Below are positions 9,729 through 21,000 of a DNA stretch of 64,000 bases, piece after piece. Every line of letters begins with the position of its first letter. Positions within the stretch are counted from its first letter, which is position 1. The DNA comes from Guyanagaster necrorhizus (taxonomy: Eukaryota > Basidiomycota > Agaricomycetes > Agaricales > Physalacriaceae): assembly GCF_019112545.1 (NCBI RefSeq), contig NW_025064897.1, forward strand, positions 1,023,548 through 1,087,547, read 5' to 3'. The notes beneath the pieces were generated by a model. That model had not been told where the DNA came from and searched no databases. It saw only the letters and a list, made by a program, of their open reading frames with translations. Made by a program: the position numbers and the translations under genes.

Positions 9729-11267
9729 TTACCCTTTGAGAATGGCCATAAACTTCTCGAAAGTAACATGCCCACCCAGCGTCTTCTCGTCAAATACCGT
9801 ATCCAAACGCTTGATGCGCGAATTCCTGACACACAAGGACTTTCCCAGTGCACAACGGCCAGTCGCCCTTAGATGTTCCTCACGAGCACTATATCCATCG
9901 GCGAACATCTCCCTCAGATCCAAGATCCACGTCACATTAAGCTCATCAAAGTCTTCACCCATAACATTGAACACCGTTTCGCCAGCCTCGAAATCCTTGA
10001 GGAACGTCATCTTGGTTTTCCACGCCTCTTCATCACCGGCGACCCACTCGCTGAGCACGGGATGAGCCAGTTGTGAGCGCGTGCCCTCTTTCAGGTTGAA
10101 ATGGACAGCAGCCCAAACGAGGACGTAGAAGAATGACTCCAAGTCGTGGCGATAGAAGTGCTTCTGGTTTTCGTTGCGTAGGAGGTCGACGGCCATGAAG
10201 ACGAACGTCCCTCGAGCACTTTCATGCATCCCAGGAATAGCTATGATGTTGCCGTTTTCGTCCACGCGGGCAGAGTTGTCCCAGTCATTGAGCATACCGA
10301 TGGGTATGTCGTCTACGCGGTCAAACATCAGGTTGGTCCAACTGATATCCCGATGAAGAACGCGGCCTTTCTTGTGCGCAATGTGATGACCTGGAATTCT
10401 CATGAGCGAACTTCGCATCCGGACAAAGAGGATACTCGCATTCGACAATTTCGATGAAGATCTTTTTGAACTCTTGAAGGTTTCGAACCTTCCATAGGTG
10501 ATAATAGCGTGTCGTTACAGTAGTGAGTAAATCGCGCCTCCAGAAGTATTCCTGCTCATCCTCCAAGTGAGATAGAGAAAATCGTGGCAGACGCAAGTCC
10601 ATGTCGGAGCCGTACAAGCGACTAAAGTGGAGATCTGATAGGTGCTTCCTGATCTCTGGTGCCAAACGAAGGATCTTCTTGATGAGCTCAGTTTCGGCCA
10701 CTGAGCCATCGCGCAAAACCCATGCGAATTTTAGGACCAGGATCCTCTCAAAGACATCGGTAACGAGCAAGATTAGTGTCCTTCGGCCCAATAGTTCTTC
10801 GCTACTGAAGAGCGGCCCATCGATGGCAGTAAAAACACGTTCCTCCTTCGTATCCAGATCCTCAAAAGTAAACTGGCTTTCCTTCCACTCGCCAGCGGTG
10901 TTGGACTCGAACGGATTGAAGCCCGCCTGTGTACGAAGTTGATTACACATCGCCCACATGACAAGAAGATCCTCCGATTGCCGGACGATATTGAACGGAA
11001 CAGACCGAATCGATCCCATTGAGTCGTAATAGTGCAATGTCATATTGGCGTCTTCAATAGATATCAAGCAAACATGCATGCGATATGCCGCGCTCGTGCA
11101 TTGCTGGGCGGAGGTACCCAGCCTGATGTCATCGTACGAGATGCAGATGCGCTTGAGAGGACGGTCATGTAATGGGTCGTCTTCAGGAGCTTTACGCTTT
11201 AATGACTTTGGCTTGACCCAGCTGGGAATGGATGCTGCTTGAGGACGATTGCAGATATTAGTAGCAT
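9729..11267 (-). CDS. FunK1-type fungal protein kinase (5' exons unresolved)
   Basis: Encodes a protein-kinase-like protein of the FunK1 family, which is expanded in mushrooms. The N-terminal part has the L-H-Y-Y-D-S-M-G segment. The catalytic loop reads V-L-H-R-D-I-S-W-T-N-L-M-F, followed by the metal-binding-like N-D-W-D, then R-G-T-F-V-F-M-A and H-D-L-E-S-F-F-Y-V-L, and a C-terminal helical region to the stop at 9729. The two open frames (11267-10440 and 10390-9729) join in phase if bases 10439-10391 are a 49-nt GC-AG intron, giving the family-typical V-E-C-H-H before the loop. An acceptor-like TTGCAG lies at the 5' end of the first exon, so one or more upstream exons exist. No plausible start was found. 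Substrate is unknown. Confidence 0.8.
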
Positions 11268-11339
11268 TCTGCAATGTGTATCAGTAATCTTTTTCAATAT
11301 CGGCATTGGGGCCATGCATATAGACATGTACTGGACAAA

Positions 11340-11940
11340 TGACATGTCACCATTTGTCCTTGGAGAGAGGAACAGCCTTGAGTGGGGAGTCTGAAGCACT
11401 GGTACCAGGAACTGCCGGTACCAGAAAGATGGCCCCTTTAAATTGTTCAGCTAGAACTGGGAATCTAGAGCAGATGTCCTCCTGACAGAATTCTTGGACA
11501 ACTGTGTTCCATAGGTCTTGGAATGTTTGTTGAAGACCATCAGGCTCTTGTCTACCAGACAGGATGTTAATCAATGATTGTAGCTTCCTTTGCATACCCC
11601 ATGCAGGTGCTCAACTGTGAACAAATGCAATTTCTGTCATGCTTGTGCCAAATATGTTCTTCACTCATTGCTCCACAGAGACACCCAAATAAGATAAGTC
11701 CTCAAGAGTTTGGAAGAGGTCAAACTGTTCTGTGTTGAGAAAAGATGCTGGCACACTCATGTTAACAGTGATCAGAAGGGGATGGTGAACAAGAAGCAAG
11801 TTAAGCCAAGATGATGGTAGTAGAGTGGCAGTTATAGCACAATGAAACAAAGGTGTGCAGGTCCAGGTTTCTGATATCTGTAACATGTATAGTTTAAATT
11901 CACACACTACAGCACTCTACCCTTAACCATATGGCATGGA
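11340..11940 (-). other. Possible FunK1 5' exons or decayed repeat
   Basis: Two minus-strand open pieces (11347-11595 and a stretch starting with M-S-V-P-A-S-F-L near 11811-11665) lie where the kinase N-terminus should be, but frames are broken and CpG is nearly absent, unlike the kinase exons. This looks more like old repeat DNA, yet an upstream exon cannot be excluded. Confidence 0.35.
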
Positions 11941-12297
11941 CTCAGATACTATGTATGCACATGCGCGAGCACCAAGCAGCAGTATCACAAATCTTATTGT
12001 ACCTGGCTTCTCTTTCCCAGAATATTCCCCTCCCTCGATGTCAGAGATCTTCCGAACAAAGGAACTCTCTTACCGCTGTTGACAACATTTACTTTTCGGG
12101 AGTCCTAAATTTGCTTCAACCTTTATTCGAATTCTATGCCTCTCAGCCCTAGTCAAGTTTGTAGCATGAAGTCTCAACTCCGTCAATTTGATGACCTTGC
12201 GTGTTTAAATGATACCAACAAGTGTTCCACATAGCGCTCATGTTAGACTAATTATACAGTCTCCAGCAAGCAAAAACGGTCCAAAGCCCGAAATTTC

Positions 12298-12874
12298 ATG
12301 GTCTTCATCATTATATTATTATACATCTCGGCGACAGTCTTCTTGGCCTTTAACTGGGCTTATGTTGTCTACGCTTATATCAAGGACGGAGAAACTTGTG
12401 TTACCGTATTGCAGTCTCCCCAGGCACAGGCGTTTCGTTGGGTATCTGGAATCACATCTGGCATCATTGATACTGATATTGCCGACACCATCATGGTTTG
12501 TTATGGTGTTCAAAAATTCGTAGCTATCAACAAAATGCTGACTCCAGATTAGATCTGGCGCTGTTGGATAGTCTGGGGCCGTCGTTGGATGGTAGTCATT
12601 CTACCGATACTGCTTTTCTTAGGCCAGGGAGGCACGGCATTCAAAGTTCCCTACCTTCACATACACCACTAAATCCCCCCCGCAGTTTTTGGCTGCTTTG
12701 CTTTACACGATGATCTATATGTACCTTTTGTTCTCTTTGGGGACTACGTTGTTATGCACCACTTTCATTATCTTCCGTATCGTTACTATTAAGAGATCTA
12801 CAGAGGGGACTAGTGCTGCGGCGCGCGCCTACCGTGGTATCGTCGAAATCCTGGTCGAGTCCGCCTTGCTCTAG
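12298..12874 (+). pseudogene. Agaricomycete multi-pass membrane protein, 3'-truncated
   Basis: Exon 12298-12494 gives two hydrophobic segments. After a 57-nt GT-AG intron (12495-12551) the frame reads I-W-R-C-W-I-V-W-G-R-R-W followed by a membrane helix V-V-I-L-P-I-L-L-F, a signature of a large uncharacterised mushroom membrane family. A further exon (about 12689-12874) has a long membrane segment, I-F-R-I-V, and Y-R-G-I-V-E-I-L-V-E-S-A-L-L. In the family the chain normally continues with Y-S and further helices. Here it stops at TAG (12872-12874) exactly where the arm sequence resumes. The gene has therefore been cut by the rearrangement. The 5' exons upstream of 12298 are unclear. Confidence 0.7.
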
Positions 12875-13774
12875 TTAAGTGCCAACTTAGTCTTTTGTAC
12901 GTTCCCAGTGATAGGAGATGGAGTCACAGTAGTGGTGGTTATCCAACAGCGAAGATATAGAATCTGGAGTTGGTCAGTCAGAATTTCTGACCAGAAATGG
13001 CGAGACGTACCCAAGGCGCCAGATACGCGTTGTCTAGCAACTGTACGACTCGTTCGGTAGAGAGCAATAATATGCTTAGCTTCCTTGTCTACGAGTGCGT
13101 GGCCCTTCCATTTGAGCGCGGCGCTGAGGATTTGAAGCAAGTGGGCGGACATCAAAGGGAGAAGCACGTCCTTGCAGGAGCTAACGGCAGCATATACCCA
13201 ATATTTGTGAGCCTCCTCAGCAAGCAGGAGAATGACAGCAAACGGAAGTCCAGCGAGGTCTGGCAGTGGCTCTTTGCACAGAAATTAGAAGAAAAAACTC
13301 GTGTGTCCTGGATGATTTAGGCCCAGGACGTGGTCATCTTCGAAGGGGAATTTCATGCGGTACAACTAGAAGCAGATGCTGTAGGACGTGTCGTCGTCCG
13401 GGTACGAGACTGTCGCGAATCAGACTTGCAGATGGGCGAGGACGAGGCGAGCTCATCGAGGTGGTAGAGAGAGACCGGGTATCAAACTTGGAGTTGCCGG
13501 AGCACAGCCTCTTGTGCCGGTCAGTAATATCATATCAATACCACTCAGTTTCAACGGCTTGCAAAAGAGGCCGGGTCAATGTTAGCACGAAAATTACTCA
13601 ATTTTTTCTTCTCCACAGCATATTACTACCAAAGATTCTGCTTTGGCCTATCCAATGTCTAGTTATTTTCGCAGGTGCGGTGCTTACGAGTACACTCCAA
13701 ATTTTTCAGTTGTCTGATTGGTTCTACAGAAAGTTTTCCCTGGGTCTCGTTTGATTATTACGTGTCTCTGTGAC
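12875..13774. other. Arm sequence upstream of gene AB
   Basis: Shared with 44282-45187 in the other arm. Both strands have open frames, but the differences between the two arms change amino acids freely in either, so coding is not supported. A short acidic frame near 13325-13470 (plus) is the best candidate for an upstream exon of AB, but it meets a stop. Confidence 0.35.
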
Positions 13775-15726
13775 ATGCTTATGGATCTAACCAATATCTG
13801 GATGTCCTTCGCTGAAAACCCGAGAATATCCGCCCAATCCCCTCCCCCACAGTGTTGTCCCGTCGCTCGCTCAAATGCGTGCAAAAGGTTCTTATTCTTC
13901 CTCGTCGTCTTTGGACTCGCCGTTGCCACAGGTTTCTTCATCCTCGCCTCTGACAAAGCTGAGGCAGCTGGCGACATCCTCCTCTTCTTGACGGACTTGT
14001 GCGAATACGTCGCTTTCGGGGCCTTGCTGGAAGCTGTTTTCGCTGTGTTGCCGATGTTGGAGAGAAGTCAGTCTCAGGAAATCGGAATTGACCAAGGTGA
14101 GGTCAAGACGGTGGATACTCCTATACTGGATTGCATAGAGCATGTCGCTGGCTGGGTGAGTGCCTTCCATATGTGATGTTCCAGCCCATGGCCGCTCACA
14201 CTTTTACTCTCAGGTAACGAGTGACACTCCACGCCACTCATACGGTGACCTTCCGCGTATCGACGCTCTTCACCCGTCAATGACATCCCCGGGTGATGTA
14301 GATTCCACATTGGATATCTCTGAAGCATAGGTAAGCATGGTGATCAATGCTGTTAATGCACAACTAACATCCATATCTCGCAGGAGATATCTGTGATGTC
14401 AGGTTCGGTCATCAGCCTGTACGCTACCGTCCCCGCACAGAAATTGATATCGTGCACGGCGGTCGGCTATGCTGCGTTCCGCTCCAGTATTAGCTCAGAG
14501 TCAACCCTGCCAGTAAGTCAGAGACGAGAAGGCATAAAACGCTTTCTCACCATCATGTTTTCAGGATCTACGGGCCATGGTGGAGACGATCATTTTCCCC
14601 TCTGTCAATGATCGTCCACAGGACGATCGCTTTTATGCCTTGCGTCGAGAGGTGTACAAGTTGGTCAGACAAGACAGTGAGGTGAGCTTCTCCGAATAAT
14701 TTTTCTGATGAACGTGCTAATGTTTGTTGTCTTGTGGCCAACGACCCATATGTCCATCTTGTTGTTATTTAGAGACCTCCGGTTTTCCGATCCATTACAG
14801 CGCTCGGACACTAGTTCCCTTGGAGTTGTTGACGAGACCGGAGCATTCACTCCGTTGGATCCTAATTGGTCTTTAGGGACAAGGGTGAGTGTGACGCAAA
14901 GTATTTTCAGAGTTAGTCACAGCTGCTCACTGTTACCCTCAGGCACGCTGGTCGACCAGATCCTCGCAGAAATCGCATATCGAGGTTTACTGCCAGTCTC
15001 CACCGAGATTTCCAGCACTAGTGACTATTCTGCAGATGAGGCAGAGGCAAGCATTCTGCGAATTGTCATGAATTGTCTACTGACATTTTTTTTGATGTTA
15101 GGTAGGATACGCCCATGGCTCGGCGTTCATTCTCACGGCCATCGAACCCGGTCCTTCGTTCGGGTTCTTCAGATTCTTCCGTTGAAGATCTGGAGATTAA
15201 TAAACCGTCAGAGGCACCGACAGCCTCGCCTATTGTCACGGATGTGCCGTCGTCGCGTATTCCGAAACTGACCCGGAAAAAGGGGACTGTCCCTCCCGTT
15301 CGGGTCACTGGACCCACTCACACCGGCAGGTCGTCCTCGTCCCCGTCCCGCATTCCAACCAGTCTGGTAAGGGGCAACGACCTCGAACAGATGTATTACC
15401 ATGTTTCCTCGTTGCCGTCCTCACAGCCAAATACTAGACAATTCCGTTTCCCTGCACCCACCGACCAGGCACGCAAGAAGAAAGCGGCTCCCCTGCGTGT
15501 CGAGCACATTGTAGGGTGAGCCTTGATTCCAGTTGTTATAATTTTTTTTTACCTTTCTCACGTTGTTCCTAGGCCTGTTCTTTGCAATCCTCGCGATGAA
15601 TCAACCATACAGAAACATCAACGAGCGCATGGGGATGAGAGGATGTTGATCGCACACTTGCTAAGTTGCCGTGTTCGGTACCTTAGGGACGACCAACTGG
15701 TCACTGGAGGAGGGCTGGTACGCTAA
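13775..15726 (+). pseudogene. Gene AB, left copy: unrecognised phase-0 multi-exon gene with one repeat module
   Basis: Model exons are 13775-14155 (127 codons, with a hydrophobic segment F-L-F-F-L-V-V-F-G-L-A-V-A-T), 14214-14330 (39), 14384-14512 (43), 14565-14681 (39), 14738-15046 (103), 15106-15515 (136 plus two bases) and 15573-15726. All junctions but the last are phase 0 and most have GT-AG ends. The full model totals 538 residues, one of them read through a stop. No known domain was recognised; the 136-codon exon is rich in S, P, R and T and has a basic end. Three lesions are visible compared with the right copy: TAG for CAG at 14328-14330, GG for the AG acceptor at 14736-14737, and GC for the GT donor at 15047-15048. 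It is probably a decayed gene. The fourth exon is intact here but split in the right copy. Confidence 0.6.
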
Positions 15727-16827
15727 CGAGTTTACCGGTCCTCCTTCTACCCTGGCAGATGAGGGAGCGTCGACTGCTGACGAGTAGATGATACGTCCTG
15801 TGTCACTGACACCTCATCCCATCGCGTGCACGACAGACTATGACATCCTTCGACTTCCTCGTCGTCTCCTGCCTCTCCCCGTTTCTCGGTCGTTTCACCG
15901 TCTTTTGGACCTTGCTTAGGACACCCGCACGCATGCTCGTCGCTTATGATCTGTTCATGATCTCCATCTACGTATGTCTCTGTGGATATCTATCCTCCAC
16001 ACTACATTCCTCGTAGGCTATCATTCTATCATCCTATCGCTCTCCAGCCCATATCATTATTGCTATTTATCATTCCTATTCCCTATATACCCTTTTCTAC
16101 TTGGTCTTTTTGTATTTTCTCTTCTTTCTTCCTCTATTTGTAAAGCCCTCACCAATTTGCATTCTTCTTTTGAGGACAGCGTAACATTATCATATCTCTA
16201 TACTCATTTCTCTTCAGGTTCTTTGAATGTCTCCTTTTTTGATTTTTTATTCGTGTTTTTGTGACGGTTCTTGCGAATTTTATCGATTTGTGATAAAGGA
16301 TTGAGTTTAAATGCATTCAAGCTCACCGATCTGTCTTGAGTCGCTAAGCATGTTGTCGTATTTTGGTGGCTTTTCAAGGCAATGCTGTGTCCTGGACACC
16401 CTTAACGTATGCTTACTTAGATTGTTGTTCGTACTTTGTGTCTCATTGAACCGTCGAAGTCTTTGTCAAGATCTGGAGTTAAACTCATGGCCCGCAGTAC
16501 TCGTACTGAACTATTTTGTGGTTGTACTCAGAACGTGCAGCTCAGTATGACATCAACCTCCAAAATGTGTGGATAAGTCAATTCTCAGGATAGAAACCTG
16601 CATCATACAATTTGTGAAAAGACTTCTGGTAGTGATAATCAAAGATTCCAGAGCCATAAAACATTGACATAGGTATAGTATGTACAGTACCTAGTTCATA
16701 TACAACAAAACAAGATCAAAGACCGAAAGCAATAACATGATAGCAAACATTGACCGATAGCGATGGATCACAGGAAAGCAAATGAGAGCGACAATCAGGA
16801 GTGAAAATAGAAAAGAAGGAAGATGGC
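15727..16827. other. Shared 3' flank of AB, then single-copy intergenic DNA
   Basis: 15727-16400 matches 35553-34880 of the right arm, ending gradually around CTCCTGGAC-like sequence. It is T-rich on this strand. 16400-16827 shows no gene or repeat. Confidence 0.5.
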
Positions 16828-18012
16828 TTAGACTGCATTAGCAGAACGTGGAGGGCGCTCCAAACCTTCCAACCTCCTCTCAAGCTCACGTACCCGAGCC
16901 TCTGCATTCTGGCGAGCAGCTTCTGCTGCTACCAGAGGGGCATGATATTGCTAGATGTATTCTCAGAAAGTGCTGTTCTTCGAAAGAGTTGTGATTATGC
17001 TCACCTCTTTCAGTTGCGCCCACTCCTCTTCCTCCATAACCTTTTCAGCATCCCACTCCGCCTTTATCCTCTCTGGGGTCCTCACCTCATTCACAGATCT
17101 ACCTCTCCCCAGAATCAACCTCTTCCCATAGCCCGTCAAGGAATGCGAGCATTGGCGACCAGCCAGCTCCTCCCTGTGTATATGCGGCTGTGTCTCCATC
17201 TCAAGGACCTTCCAAATCGTATAGGCATACCAATAACACTGAGCAAATATGAAATGGTACTGTGGGGTGTTTCTTGAAGTGGTCCGGAGCAGGTGTCCAA
17301 AATTCTCGAGGGCGACAGTCCTGTGGTTTTGCGACTGGGTGAGGTCCATCGTCATGAGAACATCGTACAGGCAGCCTCCCAGCTCCCTTGCAATGGCACT
17401 TCTGTTGGGCAAGACAATGAGCCTGTCGAGCGCATTGGGAGGATCACCCTTGGTGATTCTCTTGACTTTGGCACCGGAGCGATGGAAACGATTTGTGGTG
17501 CCCCAGTGTTGCGCATTGGGTAAGGCTCTGGAAGGTGAGGCTGTTGTCGAGGGCTCTGCAGATGATGATGCAGATGAATTCGAGTCGGTCGAGTCAGTGG
17601 TCCCCTCTACATCAATCATTTCCTGGCCCTGATGTCTGACTAAATCTGCGAGCAGTTCATCCGGCCCCTTGTACTCCTTCGTATCATCATTCAACCGGTC
17701 CACCATGAGCAACGCCGTCCGCCTAGCTCGCACAGATTCCTTCAGTGTCACGAACAGGAATTCATGCTCCCAGCGACTACCTGCGCCGAAGCGACATTTG
17801 CAGTACTCGATCTGGGTGACGATGATGTTTCCGAGGCCGTGGTCGAGGAAAGGAAGATTCTCTTTGAGAGAGCTGAGAAGGTTTGAGGCGTTGGTTACGT
17901 CCTTGTCGGATGAAAAGACACGCATCTCGTCGTTGCGTTGGGGGGGCATAATGAAACGTAGAAAGGTATGGAAGAGCTGAGTGAACCACAGAAATGGCTT
18001 CATGTCCCGCAT
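16828..18012 (-). CDS. Hypothetical protein with C-terminal coiled coil
   Basis: Two exons, 18012-17005 and 16950-16828, joined across a 54-nt GT-AG intron in phase 0, encode 376 residues. The first ATG gives M-R-D-M-K-P; a second in-frame ATG at 17949 (M-P-P-Q-R-N-D) is an alternative start. A low-complexity serine/threonine region lies around residues 140-165. A conserved-looking C-Y-W-Y-A-Y-T-I-W segment follows. The last exon is a charged heptad stretch (A-R-V-R-E-L-E-R-R-L-E-G-L). No domain family was identified; similar orphan proteins are common in Agaricomycetes. All frames are intact. Confidence 0.75.
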
Positions 18013-21000
18013 CGTCCGTATTTAAAGCAGAGGAAAAACGAGAGAGCACTACGCGGCTTGAGGTAGCTGGTCGTCGGCATGAGGTACCAAGTTCTCCCAC
18101 GATGAACATTCAATACGTTGATCTTTCTGCAGCACTGGTGACTAAAGGTATCAGCTCTCGAAACGAAGACCTTGAACCTGTTCCCTGGCTTCATCAACAA
18201 AAGGTCCTACTGGGAGCAAAAACCAACTTGAAGGCCGCTCCGCTGGCTGTATCGTCTACATGCAGGCGCCTAAATGCAGCAGTGTGATTAGCCAGAACGA
18301 TATTAATCATGATCTATGAAAGCCTCCAGAGCACTGGTAGCGAATCAGCTGCACTTCCTTCAGCATATATGCATCGATTAGTACTTGTCTTCAATGTGAT
18401 ATGAACCAGCGTAATAGGATGCCACAGATATTTTGACAAAAATAGTCCCATACGCAGAATTGAGCAAGAACAGGGTACGAAATCAGTAGATTGATGATGA
18501 TCAGAGTAGCGGGCCAACTGGTTCTTCTACGCTATAGATGCGGGGCCAGGAGACGTGCGAGGGATTGAAAAACAGGGTTCTTTATGAGCCATACTAACCG
18601 GACTAAGAGCCAAGGATGAAGACGGGGAGCTATACCAGGGAATTCAAGGAATAGAACAGCGACAAGTGTGAATCGTCCAGGTTGCCAGCACTGACTTCTT
18701 CCTCCATGAAGTGAAGAAAGCGAAATAGGCGAAAAAAACCCATGCCGCAACGGAGACGAACACATCTTCGGAGTACGGTACGCAATCCCCATCTAGAGTT
18801 TCTTATTTGAAACTGCGTTCCCCCGACGGGGACCAACGAGCCGTTGTGATACAGACTTCACAGAAAAGGAGGACTATCAGCATATTAGCTCAGAACGCGG
18901 ACTGAAACGATCGATAAGGCCACTGCAAACAGCATACAGCTGTAGCGGCCAATCAGATCTTAATCAAGGCGTGTATTAAATAAATATTGCTCAGATGAGT
19001 ACAAACAACTTCGGTGTGACTCGACAAGGTGGTAATTGGTTATATAGAGAAACGGAGCTCAAAATTTCCAGTTGTTAAGGATCAAAAAGAACAAATAAAA
19101 ACTACAGGACCGGTTCATTCTATCCGACGACATGTTGACGACTGCGTCAAGTGAAATGGATAGCGAGCTGGTGAAGAAAGTACAATCACCCTGGGAAGAG
19201 CCAGGATTGATGAGAAGGCGAGAGTATGCAGGGGGAGAAATAGAGAAGGACGGGCTGATTGAATGTGACACAAGGGATGCGAATCAAAAATTGAAAATCA
19301 ACAAAAAGAGCTCACCCTATCATGGCGACAGCTTGATAAGCACACCGCACTATAGCAGCATTAACCCACAATGGATAAGCGCCCACTGAAGCCATCCTTA
19401 AGTGAGTGTGCGCGGTTCGGGCCATACCAACAACTTGGATGTGCTACGAGAGTAACACGGCTGTAGGGAGTAGATGTTACAGGTGCCCTGCATGAAAAAT
19501 AATTACCAAAGAGTCAGACGGAACAGATCAAGACCTGTTTCAAACCGGAATGTGATGAACACAAAGCTGAATGCAAGCGCTAAAAGATTCATGTATAATG
19601 CCTGGCACGCCCTTGGTTCCGATCACCGATGAACATGCACTTGGCATTGAAAAGACTAGATGTAAGGGATTCCCTGACCCTTAGACCACGGATCTGCCAC
19701 GCCTTCGTCGGTACAGGTCTATTACGGCAATCAGATCAACGACTTACGAAGTGCTGTCGAGGGAAAAGGGTTGGTTAGCCCTTGACTTATCAGTTACAGC
19801 AGCTATCATCGTATTTCCCATTTCTAGGACCAAAAATGAATGGAAGATGAAAGCATATAATCTCTTGGACTTACCGATACAACTTTCCACCTAAGGTGAT
19901 ATAATTCACATCCATTCGTTGGTGACGAACGGAGTACGGAATAGGCGAGCCTGTGAGGACAATACATCGATAGGTCGGCAGCTCTATGCTGATATTGATC
20001 AAGAGTTCATAGGACGGTGCGGCGTCAATTGAGTAAATCTTTTCACCCTCGAATCAGAGAAACAGCACACGAAGTAATATCGTCATTGTCACGGTCATCG
20101 CAGAGCTTTGGCGATATTGACGAACCGGAGCATCAGGCAACACTGCAAAGCAATACTGATTACCATACGGAATATAACCAGAAGAGTGCTCACGGGTTGT
20201 GATTCTTCACCTGTCTCTATCTGACATAGACTCAGCGTTCTGGGTGCGCTTAGGCCGAAACAGTGTCCATAGCCTAGATCGTCGTTTCACAATCGAGCGT
20301 GTCGAAGCCAGCCGTAATTGCAAGTAGTCGCTTGTTGTCGAACTTGTGTGAATCCAAACGGGATCATCACTAAGGGAGAACATAAAATAGCGGAGAAGAG
20401 GTCTATGAATACTGTAGGAAACGCGAGATACGAAGTCATGGTCAAGATCACAGTTTCGTTTCGGGTGGGTGGCTACAACCCCACTGAGGCAACGGCGAAC
20501 TTGAAGGGTAGAAGCCCTGTCCTCCTGTTCCCAACATTTTGCGAACCAGTAAGATTTTGCAACGGCTTATGGGCATTGTATTCAATTTTCCGACGGATAT
20601 CGAGACATTTATAAGGCGCGAAGCAGTAGTGACGCTGACAATTCCAGCAGAAGACGATATTGGTCCTGTGAAGAATTCGTATAACTCGAAGAAGCACGCG
20701 ATAGCAGACGAGCACTATCATAAGCTTCACACAACCACCTCGGAGTTATTTTGCGAAAGAGGAGCATGACATGATTGTACGGCGGAAAAATGGAAATGTT
20801 CAGGCTATGCGGTAGAGTTAGTATGATATAGAATCAGCCAGTCGAACGTACTTGAAGGCAGTCGATGAACCCTTCTTGCCCTTCACCTTCCTCGGCAACG
20901 TTTCATACAGCCCATTGTCTTCTCAACAAAATCACTGCACCCTATGCCTTCATATGAAGAGGTTAAAGTATGAACGAAATTCTGTCTTTAGGTACAAAAG

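Larger units (their letters stand above)
7685..12874. other. 5190-bp host segment inserted in the left arm
   Basis: The right arm reads continuously across the junction (GACGCCGTGG|TTAAGTGCC, reverse complement of about 45178-45198). In the left arm the two halves are separated by 7685-12874 without loss or duplication of arm bases. The segment carries an acidic SIM-like gene (minus), a FunK1 kinase (minus) and a membrane-protein gene (plus) truncated at its right edge. It begins TC and ends CTAG. Confidence 0.75.
5830..16400 (+). repeat. Left arm of a large inverted segmental duplication
   Basis: Sequence from about 5831 to about 16400 recurs in reverse complement at 47630 to about 34880. 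Matched blocks are 5831-7684 with 47620-45188, 12875-14585 with 45187-43451, and about 14592-16400 with 37280-34880. The left arm holds an extra 5190 bp (7685-12874); the right arm holds an extra 6.17 kb (37281-43450), an extra ~465 bp (45555-46018) and an extra AB exon module. Protein-level matches over 100 residues with few changes and shared intron sequence show a true segmental copy. Confidence 0.9.

Noticed and set aside
10321..10448. Frameshift mutation in the FunK1 kinase
   Set aside because: A 49-nt GC-AG intron joins both frames in phase and restores the family-typical sequence, so a frameshift is not needed.
13266..13754. 162-codon plus-strand frame as the start of gene AB
   Set aside because: It overlaps a splice-like region, is arginine-rich in a way typical of off-frame translation, and is not kept intact in the right arm copy.
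15647..15649. Premature stop TGA in the last AB exon (left) and a matching TGA at 35562-35564 (right)
   Set aside because: The stops are in the wrong frame. With the donor at 15516 the previous exon ends with two spare bases, and the correct frame runs P-V-L-C-N-P-R-D open to TAA in both copies.
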